Shown here piece by piece: positions 48,578-59,530 of a stretch of DNA of 64,000 nucleotides (positions within the stretch are counted from its first letter, which is position 1; every line of letters begins with the position of its first letter). The notes beneath the pieces were generated by a model. It was not told where the DNA came from. It did not search any database and saw only the letters and a program-made list of their open reading frames with translations. Source of the DNA: Liolophura sinensis (lineage: Eukaryota > Mollusca > Polyplacophora > Chitonida > Chitonidae); contig NC_088305.1 in NCBI RefSeq assembly GCF_032854445.1, forward strand, positions 24,091,400 to 24,155,399, written 5' to 3'. A program made the position numbers and the translations under genes.

Positions 48578-51500
48578 GTAAGTCCACTTCATCATTAACA
48601 TACATGTATCCATCTTGGTGGAAATCTTTCTATTCTGTATCGGACATAATCAGACATCTCCTCTTTTCATTGGACAACAACGGTCGCGTGGGGTACAGAT
48701 ATATTCTCGAATCCTGCAGACGACGTCAAATGTGTCTGCTGAGTAGGTTATCTCCCTTTGTTGGGTTGTACATACAATAGTCACATCGCTGAAGCGATTC
48801 ACTTATGCATCGGTCCTCTGCACTGAACTGATGGTGCCAACAATCCTCATGTTAGGCTCGACCGACGCCTCTCCCAATATGAGGATTATGGACTCCATAC
48901 TTTTGCGTATCCTATTACTAAGCAACTGTGTAACTAATAATGTCAGTGCCAAACAGCATCGCAGAACATCCATTGGTCGGGAAAAAAAATATCACCCTCT
49001 TAATAAATTCTCAGTTATTCAGAATCCTTTAAACATAAGCCTTATTTTAACTACATCATCGACTGGATGTCTGGCACCTTTGATGAAAAAAATCAGCCTG
49101 TTAGGTCAGATAGTCCAAAAAACAGAAGTATCTGTCAGGTAAAGCGGTGATCATACATGAGAACAACACACTTCACACACTTGATGCCACATCCGTCTGA
49201 CAATGTACATTCCAGCCGTACTAAATGGTGGTTTTAACACTATTTTATCTATGACGCAGACATTTTCACAAAAGGACCCGATATAAAGTAAATAATACTG
49301 TGGTCGGAGTGGCAGAGAGGTTAATGTGCTAGCGCAGCACAACGACTCAAGAGGCTCTTACCAACGCAGTCACTGTGAGTTTTAAGTCCAGCTAATGCTA
49401 GGCTCCTATTCGGTCGTACGTGGGGATGGTCGTGGGTTTCCCCAGGGCTCTGGCGAATTTCCTCCCACCGTAACGCTTATCGCTGTCGTACAAATGAAAT
49501 GAAATGTTCTTGAGTACGGCGTGAAAGACCACTCAAATAAATAAATTAAATTATGTCTCTCACATGTGCAATTTTACGTTGAAAACCTCTTGAACAATTA
49601 CGTATTTAAATAGCCTATGTGTTTTATCTGGCCCATCCCATATATGAAGGCTCAAGTTTTAAAAGGGCTCAGGATTTTATTCCAGGTGGTTGTTTAACGA
49701 TTGATGAGCGGGTTCTGAATATCTCATTCTTAACACAGCCACAGGACATATAACCTCATCGAAGACATATAGACCTGGACTCAAATCCATCTGGTCAATG
49801 GCTAGACTACCACAGGATATATAAATCTCAACGGAGGCATAGACACCTGGAATCAAATCCACAGAAGGAGAACCATCTGGTCAATGGCTAGACTACCACA
49901 GGGTATATAAATCTCACTGGAGGCATAGACACCTGAAATCAAATCCACAGACTGAGAACCATCTGGTCAATGGCTAGACTACCACAGGATATATAAATCT
50001 CAACGGAGGCATAGACACCTGAAATCAAATCCACAGACTGAGAACCAACTGGTCAATGGCTAGACTACCACAGGGTATATAAATCTCACTGGAGGCATAG
50101 ACACCTGGAATCAAATCCACAGACTTAGAACCATCTGGTCAATGGCTAGACTACCACAGGATATATAAATCTCAGTGGGGGGCATAGACACCTGGAATCA
50201 AATCCACAGACTGAGAACCATCTGGCCATTGGTTAGACTACCACAGGATATATAAATCTCAGTGGAGGCATAGACACCTGGAATCAAATCCACAGACTGA
50301 GAACCATCTGGTCAATGGCTAGACTACCACAGGATATATAAATCTCAACGGAGGCATAGACACCTGGAATCAAATCCACAGACTGAGAACCATCTGGCCA
50401 ATGGCTAGACTACCACAGGGTATATAAATCTCACTGGAGGCATAGACACCTGGAATCAAATCCACAGACTTAGAACCATCTGGTCAATGGCTAGACTACC
50501 ACAGGATATATAAATCTCAGTGGGGGGCATAGACACCTGGAATCAAATCCACAGACTGAGAACCATCTGGCCAATGGCTAGACTACCACAGGATATATAA
50601 ATCTCAATGGAGGCATAGACACCTGGAATCAAATCCACAGAAGGAGAACCAACTGGTCAATGGCTAGACTACCACAGGGTATATAAATCTCACTGAAGGC
50701 ATAGACACCTGGAATCAAATCCACAGAAGGAGAACCATCTGGTCAATGGCTAGACTACCACAGGATATATAAATCTCAGTGGAGGCATAGACACCTGGAA
50801 TCAAATCCACAGACTGAGAACCAACTGGTCAATGGCTAGACTACCACAGGGTATATAAATCTCACTGAAGGCATAGACACCTGGAATCAAATCCACAGAC
50901 TGAGAACCATCTGGTCAATGGCTAGACTACCACAGGATATATAAATCTCAGTGGGGGGCATAGACACCTGGAATCAAATCCACAGACTGAGAACCATCTG
51001 GTCAGTGGCTAGACTACCACAGGATATATAAATCTCAGTGGAGGCATAGACACCTGGAATCAAATCCACAGACTGAGAACCATCTGGTCAATGGCTAGAC
51101 TACCACAGGATATATAAATCTCAATGGAGGCATAGACACCTGGAATCAAATCCACAGACTGAGAACCATCTGGTCAATGGCTAGACTACCACAGGGTATA
51201 TCGCCTCATTGAAAGTGGTCTGAATTATAAATGCATTCTCAATTAATTGGATTAAATAGGGCCTGAGTGAAAGTTACATTCTTCTTTAACAATTTCCTTC
51301 CAAGTTGATCCAGATCAAAATGTACCAGCCATAAGATATACTTTGTTTAAATATCGTTTTCTTACCTTTTTTAGCAAATGCAGGCAAACCGGCACCGATA
51401 CGTAAGTACTTATAAACTCTATTTTCAGAATTATGTGTGAAGCTATAAGAAAAATCTAAAAATAAAATACAATTGATCAAATTATGACATAATATAATGA

Positions 51501-54500
51501 TTACGTTTTCAAAAATGGATAAGAGCCAAAAGCTATATTAAATTATAGTCGCCTTTGATATAGATGTGAGCTGAAAAAATGAGCAGAATTTGTTTTGAAC
51601 CAAGCACTCTCGAGTTAGTAAAGTTTAAATGCTGTTAACAATAAGATACTCTAGTTTATTTGTTTTGTTTTTTTCTTTTCAACAGCGCTTTACGGTTCGA
51701 AAGGTAAGTACTGAAAGGTTCGAAGTCAAGAGCAAAGTTTAAGTGAAAATCTCAAATAAAGTGCAATTGGTCAAATCATAGTGTATAGTAAATCATAGTT
51801 TGAATTCAATCTATAAATATCCACAGTTCTGAGAGAATTTTATTCTGGTAACTAAACACAAGAATTCAATGTGCGTGTGGTTATCAATCTCGGATAATTT
51901 CAGCATGGAATAGACGTATGCGTGTTTGCGGTTTAACCTCGTACTTTGGCAAGTTTTCGTATGACGAGCAGTCATTGGGTGTGTGTACATATACAGTGCC
52001 TTCATGTGGCAGGGCGAGTCTATGCCGCCATAGTGCTGCCGCCACCTAAGTATCATGCCGAAGACACCACACGTGACAACCCATCCAGACATATTATACT
52101 TTCACCTGGCTGAACAGTCATGTTTCCATGCTCATGTTGTAGCCATGTTTATTTCTTATCCACACTATACTTTCAAGCGAAGCAGCAGGAAGTATCATTT
52201 TCAAAGCCTTTGATATGACAAAACCCGGGTTTCAGCACAGGGGCGTCCATCTTTAAAGTGGACGTTCTAACCATTAGGCCACCGAAGTGGTCAACAGAAT
52301 ATGGAATAAGTCAGGGAGTAATAACATGAAGTACTTACCTGGAAATTGTGTTTTTCACTTAAACTTCACCTGTGTAGTGATTTCACTCGCGCTGAAAGTA
52401 AACAGTCACTTCAGAGAAAAACATGGCAATGACAGATCGCTATGGGAAATTATGAAAATATCACTTGGCGTTTTACATGTACTATTGCATTAAAAATACA
52501 CGAGTTTATTTCTTATCCACATGCTTATATGTTGGTATTTATATGGGGTTTTTTCTTTGTTATCCAGTACAAAAACACGCCAGATTCTACCCAACGAAAT
52601 GTAAGTCATTCCACAAGTTCAGTAGACTTTAGCTGGTGAATGAGTCGACTGGTAATAAATCAATGAATCCATCGAATAATCAGTGCGTTAAGGGGGGGCT
52701 CACGAGGCAGTTAACCTGTGTTCGTGGGGTTTGCTAAAATTGTCTGCATTTAAAATACGTTGAAAAAGCCTAAATGTATAACGGCAAATGAAGTAAAAAT
52801 ACTTAACCAGTAAATAACATTTTTTGTCTCTTTTTAACAGACGATATCTGCGTAATATTTCAGAGAAATATGTATGTGTTTAACTATAATAGAGATTAAA
52901 TTCTTCATTTTTGTAGACTGTTATTATTACGGCAAAAAGTATGCAGTAGGGGGAAGTTACAAGAAGGGATGCACCGTCTGCACGTGTGAATACAATGGAA
53001 GCTTCAAGTGTACAGACAAATATTGTCCAACTGAATATTGTAAGTTTGCAAGAACCCATAACTTTCATTAAACTCCTCATTCGAGAAGCTTTGATCTACG
53101 TTTTAGGAGCTTCGACAGTGAGGTCGCGTGTTCGAATCCTGACCTCGCTGTTGCAGGTTTAAGTCGACGGTTTACTAGTCAGATACCTAGCGAATATCGG
53201 TGGTTTTACTCCGAGCTCACCAGTTTCCTCCACTCATAAATAAGCTAACAACCACCATTCACCGGTAAGTAAAAAATGCGTATTATTTTTGTTTTTCGCA
53301 GTTCTACAGCACAAAACTTTTCTTCCTCAGTTGATTTAAACACTAATCAAATAAATACAAATGTACTAACTTACTTGTTGTTTTATGATGAACCAAAAAA
53401 ATTTAGCACTTGTTTATCGCCCTATCAAATTGAGACTATCCGCTCTAATCCATAGGCCAACTTGTTAGTTCATATCCGAGAGCCGTTAAGCCACTCTTGT
53501 ACATGTAGGTGGGGTGTTTTAAAAAGCTGAATCAGAAAGACCTTGTGGTAACAATTTTTTGTAGGATGGAAAAAGGGCAAAAATCAACTTGTATACATAA
53601 TCTTCAAAAGGAAACTGAACGGAAAAGATTCATTAGATCGTTAGATGCATAGAAAAGATCATGTCAGTTTTAGCTGTTTTTTTTGCAAAATATTGTACCA
53701 ACTCTAAGTTAATTAAAGTGTGCATACAGTCAAACAGAATGTATTTCTTAAATAAAAGACAACAGGTAAATACCCCAGGCATACATTAAATTATTTTATT
53801 TATTTTTATTTTGCATTTTTGCACTACAAAGAAATTCCATAAAAAACAGTTAATTTCCATGGGCTTTTGAAACTATATATTCATATTATTTGGATTTCAC
53901 ATTAGATCTTTATTTTGATTTCACATTAGATCTTTATTTTGATTTCACATTAGATCTATATTTTGATTTCACATTAGATCTTTATTTTGATTTCACATTA
54001 GATCTATATTTTGATTTCACATTAGATCTATATTTTGATTTCACATTAGATCTTTATTTTGATTTCACATTAGATCTTTATTTTGATTTCACATTAGATC
54101 TTTATTTTGATTTCACAATAGATCTTTATTTTGATTTAACATTAGATTTTTACATTATTTCGAGGGCTTAAAAATCCCTAAAACATATGAATTATCCTAA
54201 AGCAGAGGATTTCACACAAAATAGCTAATTTCAAAGTGTCCGGGACAAAAATGGGGGCAATTCCTGCTAAGAAACTGGTGTGACGTCAGAGGTGGCTGCC
54301 CTGTTTTATCCTACCGTACTTGCTTTTTTAATCTTTAATGCCGAGAATTACAAGACTCAAATACGGAAATACGTCTGTTTATTGATCACATGAACCGCAT
54401 ATGCCATGTGCACTCAAACGTATTATCTGATTTCCTGTTCTAAGTTCTCCATTCTCATTTCCTCACCTGCAAAACTAAAAACTATTTTTAAAAAAATGTC

Positions 54501-57500
54501 CTATTTTTTATTGTTTTTCAGATTGCTATTATAACGGTAAAAAGTTCGCGTATGGAGAGAAGTACAAAAAGGACAGCTGCAACTATTGCACGTGCGGATA
54601 TGATGGCTCCTTCACGTGTACTACAGATTACTGTTATACATGTAAGTTACCCCCGGGCTTTGCCTGACTTTTTCCCACCATAATGCTGGCCTCCATTGTA
54701 GGCCTGTAGGTGAAGCATTCTTAAGCATGGCGTAAAACTCCAGCCAAATAAATAAATAAAAGTAAGTTAATGTTACTTATTCGTTTAACCGCAACTGTGG
54801 TTGGTAGTGGTTGAAAATAAACTAGCATACTTGAGCTCCTTCTGTTCACTTAACAAAATGCAGAAAGAAAAAATAAAACAAAACTGTCTTTGTTTTCCAG
54901 ATTGCTATTATAACGGTAAAAAGTACACTTATGGACAGAAGTACAAAAAGGACAGCTGCAACCATTGCACGTGCGGATATGATGGCTCTTTCAAGTGTAC
55001 TACAGATTACTGCTATACATGTAAGTTAACGTTACGTATCCGCCTAACCACATCTGCGGTTATCAGTGGTGGAAAACAATAGTATGTAGGAGTTAACTCT
55101 AATCTCTTTCCAAAGTTTAGAAAGAAAAAAATGGGAACATTGTCATGTCAGTGCGTGACCCGCGATGGTGTATCAACATTCAGTTATCTGCATTAAGTTA
55201 TCTGAGGTCGACCAGGCTGTCGGATCGGAGATGTTGATACAACGTTGCGGAACACCCACAGCCTTGATGATCTGTTTATCATATACCTCTTTATTCAACG
55301 AAATCAACGAGAATGAAATGGCAAACTTACCAATTCAACCATGCTCCCGAAGTGCCTGATCACGTCACTCCTAAACTGCAAACAAACATAATCTTAAATT
55401 TTCTAAGCATACTTTAATCAATATAACCACGTTTACATTCGGAATCACTACGCCACACAGGAAACAGTGCTGGCGTAACCGTGGGAGTTACGTCGAAATG
55501 TCGCTTAATGTATGATTCTCAGCAACAACACAAACAAATGAATTGATTTGAATAAAATATTCAGTCACTGCATTTCTTTACAACGCTGAAATTTCAGCTT
55601 GGAAAGAATTCGCAGGATAGCCGGTGACATTTTATTGTAGGTATGTTTTTCAGCATTGCCCATCCAAAATATTGTTTAGGTGTTTCCCCAGATGACTTGT
55701 ATCGGATGCCGTAGATGGATATATGATAAAGAAACTTTTTGTTTTTCAGATTGCTATCATCACGGTAAAAAGTACACCTATGGACAGAAGTACAAAAAGG
55801 ACAGCTGCAACCATTGCACGTGCGGATATGATGGCTCTTTCAAGTGTACTACAGATTACTGCTATACATGTAAGTTAACGTTACTTATCCGCCTAGCCAC
55901 AACTGTGGTTATCAGTGGTTGAAAACAATAGTATGTACGAGTTTCTTCTAATCTCTTTCCAAAATTCAGAAGGAAAAAATGAAGAGATTATCAAGTCAGT
56001 GCGTGATCCGCAATGGTGTATCAGCATCGAGTTGTCTGAGGTCGACTGGTCTTGACACCCACAGTCTTGATGATCTGTTTATCATATACCTCTTTATTCA
56101 ACGAAATCAACGAGAATGAAAAGGCAAACTTACCAGTTCAACCATGGTCCCCAAGTGCCTGATCACGTCACTCCTAAACTGCAAACAAACATAATCTTAA
56201 ATTTTCTAAGCATACTTTAATCAATATAACCACGTTTACATTCGGAATCACTACGCCACACAGGAAACAGTGCTGGCGTAACCGTGGAAGTTACGTCGAA
56301 ATGTCTCTTAATGTATGATTCTCAGCAACAACACAAACAAATGAATTGATTTGAATAAAATATTCAGTCACTGCATTTCTTTACAACGCTGAAATTTCAG
56401 CTTGGAAAGAATTCGCAGGATAGCCGGTGACATTTTATTGTAGGTATGTTTTTCAGTATTGCACATCCAAAATATTGTTTAGGTGTTTCCCCAGATGACT
56501 TGTATCGGACGCCGTAGATGGATATATGATAAAGAAACTTTTTGTTTTTCAGATTGCTATCATCACGGTAAAAAGTACACCTATGGACAGAAGTACAAAA
56601 AGGACAGCTGCAACCATTGCACGTGCGGATATGATGGCTCTTTCAAGTGTACTACAGATTACTGCTATACATGTAAGTTAACGTTACTTATCCGCCTAGC
56701 CACAACTGTGGTTATCAGTGGTTGAAAACAATAGTATGTACGAGTTTCTTCTAATCTCTTTCCAAAATTCAGAAGGAAAAAATGAAGAGATTATCAAGTC
56801 AGCTCGTGATCCGCAATGGTGTATCAGCATCGAGTTGTCTGAGGTCGACTGGTCTTGACACCCACAGTCTTGATGATCTGTTTATCATATACCTCTTTAT
56901 TCAACGAAATCAACGAGAATGAAAAGGCAAACTTACCAGTTCAACCATGCTCCCGAAGTGCCTGATCACGTCACTCCTAAACTGCAAACAAACATAATCT
57001 TAAATTTTCTAAACATAGTTTTAATCAATATAACCACGTTTACATTCGGTATCATTATGCCACACGGGAAACAGTGCTGGCGTAACCGTGGAAGTTACGT
57101 CGAAATGTCGCTTAATGTATGATTCTCAGCAACAACACAAACAAATGAATTGATTTGAATAAATATTCAGTTACTGCAGTACATAAACAACGCTGAAAAT
57201 TCAGCTTGGAAAGAATTCGCAGGATATCCGGTGACATTTTATTGTACGTATGTTTTTCAGTATTGCCCATCCAAAATATTGTTTAGGTGTTTCCCCAGAT
57301 GACTTGTATCGGACGCTGTAGATGGATATATGATAAAGAAACTTTTTGTTTTTCAGATTGCTATTATCACGGTAAAAAGTACACCTATGGACAGAAGTAC
57401 AAAAAGGACAGCTGCAACTACTGCACGTGCGGATATGATGGCTCCTTCAAGTGTACTACAGATAACTGCGATCCATGTAAGTTAACGTTACTGATCTTCG

Positions 57501-59268
57501 TACCCACAACTGCGCGTGGTTGACGGTGGTGGAAAACAAAGAGCATGTTCACTTTCGCACATGTTGATTTGTTCTTTGACGTTTTCCTGTACTCACTTTT
57601 TCACAGGCGGCTTTGCTTCATTCTATTTAATTCTCGTTGATTTTGTTGAATAAAGAGATATATGATAAACAGCCCATCAAGTCAGCGCGTGATCCGCGAT
57701 GGTGTATCAGCATCTCCTTGTCTGAGGTCGACCAGGCTGTCGGATCGGGTTCGGCTGATGCAACAGCCCGACCTCAGACATTGAGATGTTGATACAACGT
57801 GGCAGAACACCCACAATCTTGATGATCTGTTTATCATATACCTCTTCATTCAACGAAATCAACGAGAATGAAATGGCAAACTTACCAGTTCAACCATGGT
57901 CCCCAAGTGCCTGATCACGTCACTCGTAAACTGCAAACAAACATAATTCCTAATTAATATTGAATCTCTCCATGAAACGTGAATGCAGATATTAAAACTG
58001 ATTGAACCATATTCGAAAATTATTCTAAATTTTCTAAGTATAACCACGTTTACATTCGGAATCACTACGCCACACGGGAAACAGTGCTGGCGTGACCGTG
58101 GAAGTTACGTCGAAATGTCACTAAATGTATGATTCTCAGCAACAACACAAACAAATAAAATAAATTGAATTGATCTGAATACAATATTCAGTTACTGCAG
58201 TTCTTAACGACGCTGAAATTTCAACTTGACATTTTATTGTAGGTATGTTTTTCAGTATTGCACATCCAAAATATTGTATAGGTGTTTCCCCAGATGACTT
58301 GTATCGGACGCTGTAGATGGATATATGATAAAGAAACTTTTTGTTTTTCAGATTGCTATTATCACGGTAAAAAGTACACCTATGGAGAGAGGTACAAAAA
58401 GGACAGCTGCAACTACTGCACGTGCGGATATGATGGCTCCTTCAAGTGTACTACAGATAACTGCAATCCATGTAAGTTAACGTTACTGATCTGCATAACC
58501 ATAGCTGTACGTGGTTGACGGTGGTATACTTCTTCCTGCCTCTGCACTGTTCACTGAATTGTGATTTCTCTCGTTTAATATTTAAAGGAAAACCAAAGTC
58601 TTGTCCATACACTGAGTTAAGTACATACCGGGCAAGAAACTGACCTTCACTAAACGGGCACTTCGCGTGAGACGAAGTTAATTGAAATTATTTTTATTAG
58701 TTCTTAAACTGGTGTCTGAAACCGTCCTGGAGCACGCGTCCTCGTTAGCCAAGACAACCGAAAGCAACTGCAAGTTATTTGTATTAGTCAAGGAAGGCAC
58801 CGTTGCTTTTTTTGTTGTTTTTTTTTTTTTTTGTTGTTTTTTTGTCGTTGTAGGTAGCGACTGTACTCAAGATAAAGGCTACGAACATACTGTTTTCAAT
58901 ATTTATTTTTACATTATTCAGCTCCTACCCCGTGTAGTAATGGTCATACGCCAAAGGATTGCACCTACGCCAAAGGATGTTCCCATGCGTACTGCGCGGG
59001 CCCATGCGTGTAAGTACGGTAGAATAATTAGATAATTAAGTAGTACTTATAACACAAAAACAGAAACACCATTTACATCAGCACCACTGCTACCAAACAC
59101 AACAACAACAATAACAATGCTCTTGAAGTGTTTACAGCAGTTGTTAATATGAGCTTGTTGTTACGGTCATATTGTTGTTGTTACTGGACTGATTTTTCTC
59201 ACCCATTTCTGTCTTTCAGACACGATCCCTGTAACTATTGCAAGCCAAAATGCGTCGTTGAATATTAA
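48529..59268 (+). CDS. Secreted tandem VWC-like (six-Cys) repeat protein, 13 coding exons
   Basis: Joining 48529-48577, 51375-51401, 51686-51703, 52568-52600, 52917-53039, 54522-54641, 54901-55020, 55750-55869, 56553-56672, 57357-57476, 58352-58471, 58922-59009 and 59220-59268 gives 1107 nt with no internal stop: 368 residues plus TAA. Residues 1-19 are a signal peptide (MTKIILALVCAAVFAVANA, AxA-type end). Residues 20-42 are a basic linker. Residues 43-323 are seven domains of 40-41 residues with spacing C-X17-C-X2-C-X-C-X7-C-X4-C in domains 2-7, which is the first subdomain of von Willebrand factor type C; the CCxxC half is absent. Residues 324-368 hold eight cysteines. All introns are GT-AG, phase 1 except the last (phase 2). 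Domains 2-7 have about 8-9 Tyr and 6-7 Lys per 40 residues. No transmembrane segment apart from the signal. Extracellular matrix, shell or adhesive use is inference; I know no named family with this architecture. Confidence 0.9.
49300..49553 (+). mobile_element. SINE family 1 in intron 1
   Basis: Diverged full-length copy: head 'gtcggagtggcagagagg', then 'cgcagtcactgtgag', 'cctcccaccgtaacgct' and 'gtacggcgtgaaagacc' with (AAAT)n. Confidence 0.88.
49715..51205. repeat. 86-bp tandem repeat in intron 1, about 17 copies
   Basis: Unit of 86 bp: 'ctggtcaatggctagactac', 'cacaggatatataaatctca', 'gaggcatagacacctgg', 'aatcaaatccacagactgag'. Each unit contains TATATAAA. Variant 'ctcagtggggggc' units at about 50171, 50516 and 50947 indicate multi-unit duplication. 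Confidence 0.97.
51375..51401 (+). CDS. Exon 2: 27-nt microexon ending the signal peptide
   Basis: Acceptor 'ccttttttag', donor GTAAGT. Adds ANAGKPAPI. An alternative acceptor 9 nt downstream (AG at 51382-51383) would stay in frame and drop three residues. Confidence 0.88.
51686..51703 (+). CDS. Exon 3: 18-nt microexon
   Basis: Acceptor 'ttttcttttcaacag', donor GTAAGT. Adds PLYGSK in phase 1-1, so skipping it would not shift the frame. Confidence 0.85.
51921..52290 (-). mobile_element. SINE family 2, full length, minus strand, in intron 3
   Basis: Tail complement 'ggtttaacctcgtac' and 'gacgagcagtcattgggtg', body 'ccgccatagtgctgccgcc' and 'gccgaagacaccacacg', head complement 'aaaacccgggtttcagc' and 'ccattaggccaccgaag'. 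Antisense to the gene. Confidence 0.9.
52568..52600 (+). CDS. Exon 4: 33-nt microexon
   Basis: Acceptor 'ttttctttgttatccag', donor GTAAGT. Adds VQKHARFYPTK, a basic linker before the first six-Cys domain. Confidence 0.85.
52917..53039 (+). CDS. Exon 5: six-Cys domain 1 (most diverged)
   Basis: 123 nt, residues 43-83. Starts YCYYYGKKYAVGGSYKKGC and keeps the CxxCxC core. One codon longer than later domain exons and clearly the most diverged, so probably the oldest copy. Acceptor 'tcatttttgtag', donor GTAAGT. Confidence 0.93.
53097..53270 (+). mobile_element. Family 3 SINE-like element in intron 5
   Basis: B box 'gtgttcgaatcctgacc' after a degenerate head, then 'agtcagatacctagcg', 'ggtggttttactccgagc' and 'tttcctccactcataaa'. 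Related fragment at 23790. Confidence 0.65.
53890..54150. repeat. 24-bp tandem repeat in intron 5
   Basis: About 11 copies of 'gatttcacattagatcttta' plus 'tttt'. It contains one BglII-type 'agatct' per unit. The 93-codon frame (DFTLDLYF repeated) is a repeat artefact inside an intron. Confidence 0.96.
54522..54641 (+). CDS. Exon 6: six-Cys domain 2
   Basis: 120 nt, residues 84-123, starting YCYYNGKKFAYGEKYKKDSC. A SINE begins 8 nt into its intron (see 54650-54761). Confidence 0.93.
54650..54761 (+). mobile_element. 5'-truncated family 1 SINE at the exon 6 splice donor
   Basis: From 'cccccgggctttgcctg' through 'cccaccataatgctggcc' to 'aagcatggcgtaaaactcc' and (AAAT)n. The duplication gtaagtta lies at 54642-54649 and 54762-54769 and includes the splice donor itself. 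Confidence 0.92.
54901..55020 (+). CDS. Exon 7: six-Cys domain 3
   Basis: 120 nt, residues 124-163, starting YCYYNGKKYTYGQKYKKDSC. Acceptor 'ctttgttttccag', donor GTAAGT. Confidence 0.94.
55750..55869 (+). CDS. Exon 8: six-Cys domain 4
   Basis: 120 nt, residues 164-203, starting YCYHHGKKYTYGQKYKKDSC. Nucleotide-identical to exon 9. Confidence 0.94.
56553..56672 (+). CDS. Exon 9: six-Cys domain 5
   Basis: 120 nt, residues 204-243, identical to exon 8, and embedded in an almost identical ~803-bp unit. Confidence 0.94.
57357..57476 (+). CDS. Exon 10: six-Cys domain 6
   Basis: 120 nt, residues 244-283. Ends TTDNCDP instead of TTDYCYT, a variant shared in type with exon 11. Confidence 0.94.
58352..58471 (+). 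CDS. Exon 11: six-Cys domain 7
   Basis: 120 nt, residues 284-323. Carries YGERYKKDSC and ends TTDNCNP. Confidence 0.94.
58922..59009 (+). CDS. Exon 12: cysteine-rich tail, first part
   Basis: 88 nt, residues 324-352, beginning SPTPCSNGHTPKDC. Changes the intron phase to 2. Acceptor 'ttttacattattcag', donor GTAAGT at 59010. Confidence 0.85.
59220..59268 (+). CDS. Exon 13: end of the cysteine-rich tail and stop codon
   Basis: Completes the split Val codon, then HDPCNYCKPKCVVEY and TAA at 59266-59268. Acceptor 'cccatttctgtctttcag'. With exon 12 it makes an eight-Cys tail spaced C8C5C4C3C4C2C3C. Confidence 0.88.
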
Positions 59269-59508
59269 TGGACAAAGCAAGAAACCCTTTGCAATGTTCA
59301 AACCAAACTTCGAGAAATTTCGGCCTGCACATATCACGGATAACTATGATGAACACTTGGACCGCTGAGGACTCTGGAAATCAGTCAACATCGATGTCAG
59401 TTCATTTGCATAAGTGACGTAATGCAACGCCATAAGGACTACAGTGGCTGACAGTTACCACTTAGAAGTTGGCTATAATTTTTTTTCTGTTCATTGAGTG
59501 TTAACAAC

Positions 59509-59514
59509 AATAAA
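59509..59514 (+). terminator. Polyadenylation signal AATAAA
   Basis: First canonical AATAAA after the stop, 241 nt downstream, giving a 3' UTR of roughly 260 nt in the last exon. Confidence 0.75.
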
Positions 59515-59530
59515 CGCTGTACAAACTGTC

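Larger units (their letters stand above)
54901..58480 (+). repeat. Tandem exon-plus-intron duplications, units of about 0.8-1.0 kb
   Basis: Exon starts 54901, 55750, 56553, 57357 and 58352 are 849, 803, 804 and 995 bp apart. Intronic landmarks repeat too: 'cgatgatctg...cctctttattcaacg', 'ttacattcggaatcac', 'gcttggaaagaattcgcagg' and 'gataaagaaactttttg' before each acceptor. Extra sequence in intron 10 (around 57541-57790) explains the longest spacing; it contains inverted 'tgtctgaggtcg' / 'cgacctcagaca'. Confidence 0.95.

Noticed and set aside
52841-52871. Possible extra exon before exon 5 (acceptor 'tctttttaacag' at 52840)
   Set aside because: The nearest donors give lengths that break the phase 1 frame, and the joined sequence hits a stop if read on. 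Exon 5 joins exon 4 cleanly without it. It may be a dead or UTR exon.
53890-54171. 93-codon open frame of DFTLDLYF repeats
   Set aside because: 24-bp tandem array inside intron 5 of the gene; periodic by arithmetic, no splice sites around it.
58854-58911. Possible exon between exons 11 and 12 ('gttgtag' acceptor)
   Set aside because: It would start with a plausible Cys-containing frame, but no usable donor follows and exon 11 joins exon 12 directly in frame.
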